Below, piece after piece: positions 48,560-58,812 of a stretch of 64,000 bases of DNA. The notes beneath the pieces were generated by a model, which saw only the letters and a list, made by a program, of their open reading frames with translations, was not told where the DNA came from and did not search any database. Positions within the stretch are counted from its first letter, which is position 1. The number at the start of each line of letters is the position of its first letter. The translations under genes were made by a program, and so were the position numbers. The stretch is from Paracyclopina nana (lineage: Eukaryota > Arthropoda > Copepoda > Cyclopoida > Cyclopettidae), in NCBI GenBank assembly GCA_019096065.1, contig JAGUCH010000003.1:4836001-4900000 (forward strand), read 5' to 3'.

Positions 48560-48754
48560 TGTAGCAGGAACACGGGTATACGGGTGTGTTCTGTGGGCGC
48601 CTGCGAGCGCCCCGTCCCGGTGAAACGAATTGTACAGCAGTTAATAAACGGACGCACTCGAGTAAACATCTCGACTAGTTTCAGTAGCAAGTTCTTCTAT
48701 CGCTACCCGCGGGCGCGCGTGTCATCCTCGGGGGGTCTATACGAACCTCCTACA
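48560..48754 (+). repeat. 3' LTR of element 1
   Basis: Identical to the 5' LTR over 195 bp. Confidence 0.95.
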
Positions 48755-49210
48755 TTTTTGCCCATTGGATTTTTGTCCATTGGATTTTTGCCCCTTGGAT
48801 TTTTACCCCTAGGGATGTTGCCTCAGGCACTTTTGCCCCAAGTACCAGTAAAATTTTGCCCTTAGGAATTTTGCCCTGGGAAATTTTGCTCATGGGTAGG
48901 TTGCTACTGCACTGTTGACTCGAGTTGACAATTTGTCCAATTTGAAATTAACTTTCAGCACCAATTGGACTATAAAAATTCCTAAAATAAGTCATTTTAG
49001 GGATAAGATTATATATTGCCTCAATCCAATCAGCTTATTAAAAAATTTATAAAACTATTTATTGTAAAAAGAGGAAAAATGGTTTTTTTGGATTAGGTCA
49101 GGTTAGGGTAATTTAGGATTCCGGTTAAAGAAGGTTTTGTTATGTAAAATTATTATAAAATGCAAATCATCATGAAATAATGAAGTGAAAATATTGTGGG
49201 CAACCATCTT

Positions 49211-49557
49211 GGAGGCAAAAGTTCAAGGGGAAAAAGTTCAAGGGGCAAAAGTCCAAGGGGCAAAAGTCCTAGGGGCAAAAGTCTTAGGGGCAAAAGTCCT
49301 AGGGGCAAAAGTCCTAGGGGCAAAAGTCCTTGGGGCAAAAGTAGTACAAGGGGCAAAAGTACAAGGGGAAAATATATCCAGGGGCAAACATCTAAGGGGC
49401 AAGCGTCTTCAGGGGCAAAAATTCCAGGGGCAAACATGTCTAGGGGCAAATGTGTCTAAGGGAAAATGTCTTGGGGGCAAAAGTCTTTAGGGGCAAAAAT
49501 CTTAGGGGCAAACATGCTAGGGGTAAATGGCTAGGGGCAAACGGCTAGGGGCAAAGT
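49211..49557 (+). repeat. right arm of foldback element, GGGGCAAAAGT minisatellite
   Basis: Tandem units such as CTAGGGGCAAAAGTC (15 bp) give open frames that read (GAKVL)n by chance; it is the inverted form of the left arm. Confidence 0.8.
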
Positions 49558-51105
49558 GCACGCAGCCGTTTTTTGGAACTGAGTTTTGAGAACGATCTAC
49601 TCTTCAAAATCTAGAGCTCTAGGCTGCTTTAACCAGCGCACTGCTGGCTCAGCTTCAGTTTCACCTACTCCAAGCTGAAATAACCAGTGTTGGGCTGAAT
49701 TATCTGGAGTTTTCTCATCCAAAGCTTCGTTTCTCTTCAGCATAATTCTATAGCATTTTTGCCAGTCCTTTTGGGAATTCTCTTCAGCCTCATTCAACCT
49801 TTTTGGGGAATCGAGCCTTTTAGTGCAAAGTAAGCTCCACACTGTTAGCAATTTTTCTTGTCTGCAGCACTTTAGCGGTATTATTCTAGATGGTACATCT
49901 GTTGAAATCCGTGTCCGCAAAAATCCGTGCCGTTATATTCCATTCCGTTATATTCCGTTCCGTAAAAATCCGTTCAGTCAAAATCATCTCAATTAAAAAC
50001 CATTCAATATATTTTAATGAACGTTGCCTTTTAGTTGAAATAATATTTGTTTCATCCATGTATGTCAAATCTTGATTTTTCCGTTTTTTACCAGAATTTC
50101 TCAGATTGGCTACTTTGAAGAGCAAGGATAAAATCAGTAGTGCTTTCTGGCAATGTATCAATGTATTCTAGATGACTGACTTAATGGCACTACTTTTGGC
50201 CTATGCCATGGATTTCCTGGCAGGGTAGAAACTGGATCCCTCCATTCTGAGGTAAGGGGTTAGGGTCATGAATGACCTCATGGCTGCCCTTGCCTACCTC
50301 CATGACAATTCAATCATGATTGTGGCATCAAAATTAATTGTTGGTTACATTACAAATTATGATAACTATTAACGGAAATTTGCGATTCGCTCAAATGTTC
50401 CGCGAAAAGGGGATCCTGAAGTTAAGCTATTTTTGATCATTTTCAAATATTAATTTGCTCGTTAGCCCTCAAAAGTTCTCAACAATTTTTGCATGAAACA
50501 ATCAGTTCATTACCTGAAATCATTATGACAAAGTTTTATTTGCGCATTTTGGCCCCATTTTGAGATATCACAGTTTTCCCTGAGCCCATTTTGCCGACTT
50601 CAGCAGCCCTTTTTCAATTTTCAAAACAATAACAAACTCAATAATAGCTGACAAAACCGTTTTCAATGCACTTTTCTATGAAAAATCATCAATTCAAGCC
50701 AAAAAATTTGAAAACTAGGCCTTAAATCTCTGTTTGAAAGGCCTACGGCATTAAGTACTAGAATATTTCACTTTGCCCCCAAACGCCACTTTTCGCATAG
50801 AGATGACCCCACTGTGCATGGTTTGGAAGGTCAGGTCCAGTGGCTTGTTTTTGACAGCCTCCTTGCCCTTGGCTTGGCCTTCAGGTCCATCAGAGGCCAC
50901 AATGGCATGATGGTGGACTCGGTCCGGCCTCTGAGGCTCAGCCTGAGAAGGGCCTTACCAGTGCACAGTGGGTTCTGGAGCGGCCAAAAACTAGCATCAA
51001 AAAATGTCGTCAAAGTAACGACTTCTGGATTTTCTAAAAAAAACAGCTATTTTTAAAGCTAAGAATTATCATGATAATCATTATTAATTCAAAAAATTTC
51101 AATAA
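49558..51105. other. region between elements, no gene seen
   Basis: AT-rich. Contains a short tandem array at about 49,905-49,990 built from AAAAATCCGT and TATTCCGTTCCG phrases. Open frames at 49,597 and 50,814 have no recognisable features. Confidence 0.4.
49905..49990 (+). repeat. short tandem repeat, TCCGT phrases
   Basis: Units such as GCAAAAATCCGT and TATATTCCGTTCCG recur about seven times with variation. Confidence 0.55.
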
Positions 51106-51113
51106 TGTAACAA

Positions 51114-51257
51114 TACTATCCTGATGACGAGTCCATATAGGGTTTTTCGCTCATGAGTAGTCAAATGAAAGATCACCGAGTGGCGAAGCCACGAGTGATC
51201 TGGAATTTTACTACGAATGAGCGAAAAACCCTATATGGACGAGTCATCAGGACAGTA
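51114..51257. repeat. 144-bp near-perfect palindrome, copy 1
   Basis: Arms of 41 bp (ATATAGGGTTTTTCGCTCAT at the inner end and its complement) enclose further nested inverted pairs GTAGT/ACTAC, GATCAC/GTGATC and GTGGC/GCCAC around a GAA loop. The whole can fold into one hairpin. A second copy of the same length is at 62,378-62,521. Flanks are also shared, so the palindrome is part of a larger repeat unit. Confidence 0.8.
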
Positions 51258-51298
51258 TTGACATTTTTGTCAGCTTCGTGACGGTTAAAAGTCCCAAT

Positions 51299-51498
51299 TG
51301 TAGCAGGATCCCGAGCCTGCGCACCTGCGCTCTCGCCTCCTTCTCGTGCGGTAGCACTACAATTGTACGGCAGTAAATAAACGACTATGCGCGAGCAAAC
51401 AGCTCGACGACATATATCCTTCCAACTAAGATGGAGTCTTATAAGCTATAAGTTAGTAAGGTGTAACGCGTAGGTCTCAGAGTGTTCGAACCCCTACA
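51299..51498 (+). repeat. 5' LTR of element 2
   Basis: 200 bp, identical to 61,283-61,482. Contains AATAAA within GTAAATAAACGAC. Confidence 0.95.
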
Positions 51499-52697
51499 AA
51501 TTGGCGCGGTCGGTAGGACAACTCTTCGAGTACCGCAAAACACGCGACACCTTCGCTCCCGCCTCCATCCCTGGGGAAGTCATTGTTTCCGACAACGACC
51601 AAATAAGACCGGGAAGAGGAAGCAACAATATTAGTGCGTTCCGGCTGAAAGTATGCCACGAACATCAACCTCACCCTCGCTGAGGCTACGGTGGCTGAGG
51701 CTACCAAAAGCTCACGAGAGGGAGCAACTTGGGCAGCAGATCCCGCCACCCGCGTCGTCCCCCGAGACACCGAGTGCGGATGCTGTGCCCCCTGGGTCCA
51801 AACACCAGGACCGTTTCCGCGTCGAGGCCGGGGTGCCCTTGAGAAGAGGCCATCTACCCCGGACCACCGGAAGCGCGCTACATAGTCGGCGCCGCATCAC
51901 TCTGCAGAAGGATGTAACAAGCCACTAGTAATAATCGGTCACTGTACACGCATCGCGAATGCCAATAAACCAAATGTGACTAAGTTGATCAATATATCGC
52001 TCATTCATGCTCCCAACTTAATTCGAATACCGCGCAGCGAACTGCCGGTCGGCCACGCTCACGCACGATCATTGGCCCGAGGCCGCGGCCTCCGGCCGCC
52101 CGGGCGGGTCACAACCCCCCTCAGGGCAGAGACCCAAATCACTGCAATCCAAGGCACTAAATGCTGCTCTGCTCCAATGCATTCCACGCGTAATTGCCGT
52201 GGTGAATAGAGAAGCATTGGCCATCCTGCATCAAAGCAAGAGAGCAGTACAAGCAAGCCATAAACTGGCCCCTTTATGGGGGCTGCATGTTGCGCTTCAC
52301 ATGTGCAGAGCAATTAGCGGATTGTCTGTCAACGCACTAAAAGCCATCACGCTCAAATGCGCAGCATTCGCTCCAAACAACCTTCTTGTTAACGATCGTA
52401 AAACATCTCCTATCGGGGACCGGATCGCACAAACAATTCTAAATTGCTACGCTAAAACGATCCCCGAGGGTCGGAGAATTACAACGGATGCTGCGGGTGA
52501 GCGGCCGCTGCATAGGGGACAAGAGAGGCTATAAAGATCGAGTACCAGGGGAAAAGTCACAGTTCTTTGGATTCGCTCCAAGTTGCTACACCCTGCTCTC
52601 GCGCTTTTTACGCCATTCTTGGTAATTATTCCTCTATTTGCTACGCTAGGGCATTGAAATCAACCTCTTTCACTTATGCAGCCGTCGCTCGCTCATC
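51499..52697 (+). other. 5' leader of element 2
   Basis: Starts AATTGGCGCGGTCGGTAGGA at the primer-binding position; the following GGACAAC is shared with element 1. The tRNA primer is not identified by eye. No convincing ORF. Confidence 0.6.
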
Positions 52698-54068
52698 ATG
52701 CCTGTCGAACGATCTCCTCCTCACACCTCCGCAAACGAGGAGCTCGGGGCGTCCCCAGACAGCCACGAGTTGGGGCCACACCCCGCTGGGCTCCAACAAC
52801 GCTTCGAAGCCGATTTAAGCACCCTCGGGGCCCACGGGGCCGCCGCTGGGAGCCGTCCTGGCCTAGACCCTCTTGGGTTTCCGCGGAACCAAGGATCGGC
52901 CGCTGAGGCCGCCACTGGGGCCAGGCCTCGCCCCGGGTCCGGGGCTAGGGCGGATCCACCAAACCAACCAACTGAAACCGACCCGGCTGGCGCCAACCCC
53001 GACACTGAGGGGCTGTCGCAGTCGATGCTGCTGCAATTCCTGAAGTCCATGGAGGCCCAGCGGCAGGCGGATGCACAGGCCCGCAAACAGGAGGCCGAGC
53101 TACGGCTCCTGGAGATCAACACCCGCCGTCTCGAGGCTGAAAACGCCGCTGCTCGTTCCGGGCGCAAGCGCAAACTCGAAAAGTTCGAGGACACGGAAGC
53201 CGACAAGTGGCTCACCTTCCGCCTTCATGTGGAGGCCACCTTCTTGGGGTCCAAGGACACCGAGGCCACCAAGAAACTGGAGGTTAAGCATGCCATGGTG
53301 GGCGCAGCACTTCGTACTATCAATGAGGTAGATCTGTTCCTGACGGACGAAAGCTTCACCCTCAAGCACCTGCTCGACGCCTACGAGAGGTTCTTCGTCA
53401 CCGCTACGTCGTCCCAGGTGGCCCGCATAGCCCTCGAAACGGCCCATCAGCGCTCTGATGAAGGGATTCCCCAATGGCACGCTAGACTGCGCAGCATCTT
53501 CGTCCGCGCCAAGCCTGAGCTGGCCAAGGAGGTCGAGACCTACCCCGACTTGATCCGTATGTTTGTGACCAAGCTTCACCGCAAGGATGTGGTCATGGGC
53601 ATCGCCGGGCACAAATTCACCACCATGGCCGACGCCTTGGAAGCTGCCAGTCAAGCTGAATGTTGGTTGTCGTTGGGGCAAGGTAAAGGCCGCGTCGCCG
53701 CCATGATTCCCGGAGCCGGCGACGACTCCACGATCGTATGCTTCTACTGCGAGCGTAAGGGCCACCGCAAGAGCGAATGCAGGACCCTCGACTCCGACAA
53801 GCGTAATGGCCGCTACGACTCCAAGATCGACAAGTGGGCTCACGCAGCTTCCCTCAACAAGGACCAGGCGGGTCGAGGGCAGAGTTCCCGAGGTCGAGGA
53901 CGAAGGCGCGCCTCCGACCAGAAAAGGACCTCCGATCGGCAAGGCTCGTCGGGCAAGACCAACAAAAAGGCTCGAGTCAATGAAATCTACGAGGCCAAGC
54001 CCAAGGAAGAACCCGAATCCGAGGCCTCGGATGATTCGGCACCGGGAAACGACTCGACCCGGTTGTAG
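52698..54068 (+). CDS. gag: gag polyprotein of element 2 (intact)
   Basis: 456 aa, same layout as element 1: Pro/Gly-rich N-terminus, charged helical stretch, capsid-like core starting KLEKFEDTEADKWLTF, zinc knuckle CFYCERKGHRKSEC at about 350-363 and a basic tail. Ends at TAG 54,066-54,068, inside the frameshift stem-loop. Confidence 0.93.
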   Translation: MPVERSPPHTSANEELGASPDSHELGPHPAGLQQRFEADLSTLGAHGAAAGSRPGLDPLGFPRNQGSAAEAATGARPRPGSGARADPPNQPTETDPAGANPDTEGLSQSMLLQFLKSMEAQRQADAQARKQEAELRLLEINTRRLEAENAAARSGRKRKLEKFEDTEADKWLTFRLHVEATFLGSKDTEATKKLEVKHAMVGAALRTINEVDLFLTDESFTLKHLLDAYERFFVTATSSQVARIALETAHQRSDEGIPQWHARLRSIFVRAKPELAKEVETYPDLIRMFVTKLHRKDVVMGIAGHKFTTMADALEAASQAECWLSLGQGKGRVAAMIPGAGDDSTIVCFYCERKGHRKSECRTLDSDKRNGRYDSKIDKWAHAASLNKDQAGRGQSSRGRGRRRASDQKRTSDRQGSSGKTNKKARVNEIYEAKPKEEPESEASDDSAPGNDSTRL

Positions 54069-54085
54069 AGAGCTCCAGCCGGGTC
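54044..54085 (+). promoter_or_regulatory. -1 ribosomal frameshift signal, gag-pol of element 2
   Basis: GGGAAAC at 54,044-54,050 in the correct codon phase, 5-nt spacer, stem GACCCGG 54,056-54,062 with CCGGGTC 54,079-54,085, gag stop within the loop. The pol frame is exactly -1 (54,143 minus 54,044 is 99). Confidence 0.88.
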
Positions 54086-57000
54086 CCCTCACCTTCCTCC
54101 ATATTAGAAGCTCTCGACTACATCGCCAGCCATCAACGATTCATGGCCCAAGTCCCGATTCGCATCGGCAAGATCAAAGCCCGGGCCCTGGTCGACAGCG
54201 GCAACAGCTGGCGCACGTGCATCTCCGAGAATTTTGCCCGCCGACTTGGAGTTCTTCCACACGGTCTCCGGCCCATGCTCGACATGCCCGCGGTGGGCAC
54301 CGCCCACGCACAGCAACGCCTCCAGGTCCTGGGGGAGTTACGGCAGCCACTGCGAGTGCAGCTGGGTAATCACCCTCACTCCTTCTCTATCCGACCCGCA
54401 GTGGTACGGAACCTCTCCATGGATTTCAACTTGTCAGGGCCCTTCTTGAGCCACCACCGCATCGACCAGCTCCACTCCCAAGGGACCCTGCGCGTGCACG
54501 GGAAGCAGATCCCGCTGGTGGGCGCCCTCCAACCCGCTGAGGATCAGGAAGAGTACGAAATCCGGATTCTGCGGCCCGTCAATATTCCAGCCCGCACTGT
54601 CACCCTGGTGGCCGCCGTAGCCCCTCACTGGCCCCACGGGTCCACGCGGGCCGCCGCCCTCGAGGCAGAGCCCCAGTTTGCCGCGCAGACGCAGCTGGCG
54701 CCCTGGAACATTGCATTAGTCCAGCCGCGGGCCGGCGGCAGCCTGGCAGTTGGGGTGCTGAACCCCCTGGATCACCCGCTCCGCCTTAAGGGCGGAGTGA
54801 CCTACGGCACCCTCCGTGTCTACGAAGAAAACGAGGGCCCCAGCGGAACCGAGGCTACTCCCTCGGTGCACGCGGTGCGCACGCCGGTCACCACCCGCAG
54901 TACCAGCCGAAAGCAGTCGGAGTCCGATGCCAAGCGCCGTTACGAGCAAGCCAACCTTATCATTGACACCTTCAAGCTGAACGAGAACGACATGCTCAAG
55001 GAGAACCCCAAGCGGCTGGCTCAAGCCGCCACCCTGCTCGCGGCCCACATCGGAGCCTTTTCATTCGACGGCCGCACGGGGCAGACCACACTGGTCGAGC
55101 ACGCCATAGACCTCAAGCCTGGGACAAAGCCCATCAACATCCGTCGGCGACCCATCAATCCGAACCTCGAGGCGTCCCTGAAGGAACAGATCCAGAAGTG
55201 GTTGGATGAAGAAGTCACCACGCCCATCACTTCGCCGTGGTCCGCGCCTCTCGTTCCCGTCCGCAAGAAGGATGGCACGCTGCGATGGTGCGTAGATTAT
55301 AGGGAACTCAACAAGGCCACTGTAGTCGACTCACACCCCATCGGAGACGTCAGGGACAACCTCAGCCGACTGGCCCGCTCCACAGTATTTTCAACGTTGG
55401 ACGCGGTGGGTGCCTTTAACGTGGTTCCCATTCGGGCAGAGGACGTGGAGAAGACCACCTTTTCCACAGGAGACGGCTCATACGCCTTCCTCAAGATGCC
55501 CTTCGGCCTCACCAATGCGCCCAAGACATACAGCCGCCTCAATAGGATGGTTCTGGAGGGCATATCATGGGACGTTGCCCTGCCATACCTCGACGATTGC
55601 TTAGTCCATTCAACCGACTTCGAGTCCCACCTCCGCAACTTGCGCCTGGTGCTGCAGGCCCACGAGAAAGCAGGACTCCTGCTGAAGCCGTCCAAATGTC
55701 ACCTGTTCCAATCCAGAGTGACATACTTGGGGCATGTTGTCACTCCTCAGGGCCTCGAGGTCATGCCAGCCTACATTGACCTCATCCGTGAATGGCCCTT
55801 GCCTAACACCAGGAAGCAGCTGCGTATCTTCCTTGGCAAGGCCAATTATTACCGATCCTTCATTGAGAAATACCAACATGTCGCGGCGCCCCTGTCGGAC
55901 AAGCTCTCCAAGGACGACGGCACCAGCGACAACCATGTTTTTCAACCCAGCCCGGAGTTCCGGGCCGCTTTCGACGAGCTCAAGAAGAGGCTGACCTCTG
56001 CGCCTGTACTGGCCTATCCGGACTTCTCCTCGCCTAACCCCTTCATCCTGGACACGGATTTCTCACAAGAAAACAGGGCTGTTGGGGGGGTCCTTTCCCA
56101 AGTCCAAGATCGCAAGGAAAGAGTCATCTTATACGGCGCCAAGAAGCTGAACGCCGCTCAAAGCAACTATTCCGCTAATCAGGGCGAGCTGGTGGCCGTA
56201 ATAATTTTCATCAAGCAATTCAAGTATTACCTGCAACACCGCCGTTTCATCTTGCGCACTGACCATCGGGCCCTCCTCTGGATCCGCTCCATGGAAGCGC
56301 CCACGGGAATGCTGGGCCGATGGCTCGACACCATCTCCAACTACGACTTCGAAGTGGTGCACCGGGCAGGAGTGAAGCACGGCAACGCCGATTCCCTCAG
56401 CCGAGCGCCCCACCTGGCACAGCGGGGTGACCATATCAGCTCAGACGTCTCTGATGATGACTTTTTCCGGGTGGCTAATCTCAAGCTGATTCCCACGAAG
56501 CCGGAAGCGTGGGCTGCGGCCCAGGAGGAGGACGATGACCTGGTCCTTTTGAGACAGCTAGTCCGACTGAAACAATCGCCCTCGCAGGAGAACCTCAACG
56601 CCGCATCACCTCGAGGTCGCGTGCTACTGGAACAACTAAGTTCCATGACCATGGATCGGCAAGGTGCTCTTCGCTTGCTGGATCGGAAGAGGCAAACCTC
56701 GCGACTGGTGGTGCCCCGCCAGTGGCAGGAAGCCAGCCTCCGCCACGTACACGACACCATGGGACACCAAGGGCGCGACTCCGTGGTCCACAGGGCAGCT
56801 CAGCACTTCTACTTCCCAGGCATGACGCGTCTGGCCGATGAAGTCGTCAAGTCCTGCCTCCTTTGCCAGCGGTCCAAGCCGGGCCAGAAAAATCAATTGC
56901 ACACCCTCAAATCGCATTACGCGGGCTACCCGTTCCAGATCTTGAGCCTCGACTACGTAGGGCCGTTCCAGCCTTCGTCGAACCGTCACCGCTACTTGTT

Positions 57001-58492
57001 CACTGCTAAGTGCGTCTTCACCAAATGGATCGAAGCTTTCCCGTGCGGTTCCAATGATGCTGAAACAGCCGTGCGGTTTTTGACGACCGAAATCATCCCT
57101 AGATTTGGCCTTCCAGAGAGACTACACACCGATCAAGGGACTCATTTCACGGCCCATCTCATGCGGGAAGTATGCGCGGCCCTTGGGATACAAGCCACCA
57201 CTACTCCTTCATACAACCCGCGCAGCAACCCGGTCGAACGGGCGCATCGGGATCTCAACGAGCTCATCAGGAAGATGGTCAAGGGTCGATACGCGGACTG
57301 GGCCGAGGTCGTTCCCTTCGCCCTCTTCGTCCTCCGTACCACCAAAAACCGCTCCACGGGCATGGCACCATATGAAATGGTTTTCGGTCGCCAACCGTCG
57401 ACCAACCTGGACTTGATCTTTGGGGACCCGCAGCCGGCTGTAGCAAAGGCCACGCAAGCAGGCCGATTTGCCAAGCAGCTGAAGGAGCGAATACAACTGG
57501 CGCACGAATGGGCACGGAAAAACATCTCAAACTCGATCGAGCGACAACGACGGGCCTACCACATGGACAAGCGTGCGTTCATAGTGGGACAGAAAGTGTG
57601 GCTGTTCACCCCGAAGGTTATTCCACGCATCTCTAAAAAGCTACAAACCTTCTGGACGGGACCTTGGACAATTGAAAAACGAGTGAACGAGCTCACTTAC
57701 GAAATAGCACCAGACCCGTCTTGGGCTCGAGCTCGAAACCAGGTCGTCTCGGTAGACCGCCTTAAGTTGTACATCCCACCTGACCAAGATCAAGGCAACG
57801 TGTCTACTGCACCACCGGCCGAGGATCTGGATCTGTCCATGTTAGGCGACGAATCCGCCGAATTCCTCGCGGACCCACAACATGAAGTCGCGGCGGAGCC
57901 CGCTAATGACCTCGCTGTGCCTTATGAATATGCGGTGGCCCCGACGGACAGAGAATATGGGTTCCCAGAAGCCCGAGATGACCCCATCCCGGCCTTCAAC
58001 GACGACCCCACGATACCTGAATATGACTGCACCCGGTATCCATCCGATCCGGATGAACGCCCATCCACACCGGATAATGAGTCTCCACAGAATACTCCGC
58101 GACTGCCAAGCCCTCCTACAGACGATGATGAGCCCAGGCGCACTAGCACAGTGGTGAAAAGGAAACGACGATCAAATGCAGAAATGTTGCAGGCTGACAC
58201 CGAGCGATTCTTAGGCGGACCAGAGGCGGTCACCAAACGGTCTAGATCCAAAACACGCAGCGGTGACAGGAAAAGCACGACCGATGAGGATACGTTGCCA
58301 CTGCAGCATTTGCAGGCCAACCCGCCAACCGTGCATCAAGCAACTAGGTATCTGCTCCCACCGCTAGAACCGCGGCCACTACCTCTTCGACCGACCATTC
58401 CGTCACCAATCAAAGAGGCCTCTCACTCAACATCATCGTCGGCACCGTCAGCAGCTACCGCAGAAACGTGCGACGACGTGTTCCAGGACTAA
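54051..58492 (+). CDS. pol: pol polyprotein of element 2 (intact)
   Basis: Made by -1 frameshift from gag; about 1480 codons from the slip site (1449 from the first internal ATG 54,143). Protease: ALVDSGNSWRTC. RT: from PINIRRRPINPNLEASLKEQ through TLDAVGAF and YLDDCLVHS. RNase H: ILDTDFSQENRAVG, YSANQGELVAV, RTDHRALLW. Integrase: zinc-binding His/Cys (HDTMGH...CLLC) and DDE (SLDYVGPF, TDQGTHFTA, NPVERAHRDLNE). A roughly 250-residue C-terminal tail is Pro/Ser/acid-rich with a KRKRR-type basic patch and a conserved TRYLLPPLEPRP. No stops or frame breaks seen, so this copy could supply Pol. Confidence 0.95.
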
Positions 58493-58539
58493 TACAAACC
58501 AAGTGTAAAAAGACTATAATACGCACCAATATTGCTCCC

Positions 58540-58562
58540 TCATGACAAAGTTTGGGGGGGTG
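58540..58562 (+). promoter_or_regulatory. conserved G-run after pol, element 2
   Basis: AAAGTTTGGGGGGGTG, same string as in element 1. Confidence 0.4.
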
Positions 58563-58703
58563 CACACACATTTATGCCACATTCATGCCATATTTCATAT
58601 CACATATGTATCATAACTGCATTATTAACACATGCTCATGCTATATAAACCATGACATTCGGGCGCAAACACTAACAAGACAAACAAGCGTATAATAATC
58701 ATT

Positions 58704-58720
58704 TACCTTCTCTCTTGCAG
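58704..58720 (+). promoter_or_regulatory. probable 3' splice site for env mRNA, element 2
   Basis: ACCTTCTCTCTTGCAG before TCTGAG, 92 bp before the env ATG at 58,813 (context CCACCATGC). Confidence 0.65.
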
Positions 58721-58812
58721 TCTGAGTTAATAACCAACTACCTCCTAGCGAAGGGAATTTATAAAGTGTTTATAAAGTGTACACTAGCTCACCACTACGT
58801 ACTACGTCCACC

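Larger units (their letters stand above)
38400..48754 (+). mobile_element. LTR element 1: Ty3/gypsy-type endogenous retrovirus-like element with env
   Basis: Two LTRs of 195 bp are identical and begin TGTAGC and end CCTACA. The element sits in a T run of the foldback arm, so the 4-bp target duplication (TTTT) is only weakly defined. In order it holds a 1.5-kb leader, gag, a frameshift signal, pol (broken twice), a splice acceptor, env and a polypurine tract. Domain order protease-RT-RNase H-integrase and the sequence style place pol in Ty3/gypsy (Metaviridae). It is GC-rich with G/C-ending codons, unlike the host genes. It could be transcribed but cannot supply its own Pol as it stands. Confidence 0.93.
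38151..49557. mobile_element. foldback-type transposon with minisatellite arms, split by LTR element 1
   Basis: The left arm (38,151-38,399, continuing 48,755 to about 48,900) is made of TTTTGCCCC-type units of 15-24 bp. The right arm (about 49,211-49,557) is made of GGGGCAAAAGT-type units. The outer ends are inverted copies: TTTTGCCCCTAGCCGTTTAC on the left and GCTAGGGGCAAAGTGCACG on the right. A 310-bp non-repetitive spacer lies between. Without the LTR element the whole is about 1.05 kb. This is the layout of foldback (FB-like) transposons. It codes for nothing I can support. Confidence 0.65.

Noticed and set aside
49088..49125. TTAGG-like words suggesting arthropod telomere repeats
   Set aside because: Only scattered, irregular words; no (TTAGG)n array.
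49185..49490. Open frame reading (GAKVLGAK)n
   Set aside because: It is a translated minisatellite with all three frames open; not a gene.
51119..51245. CTGATGA core with nearby GGACGAG, suggesting a hammerhead ribozyme
   Set aside because: The conserved GAAA after stem II is missing, and the motif is explained by the long palindrome.
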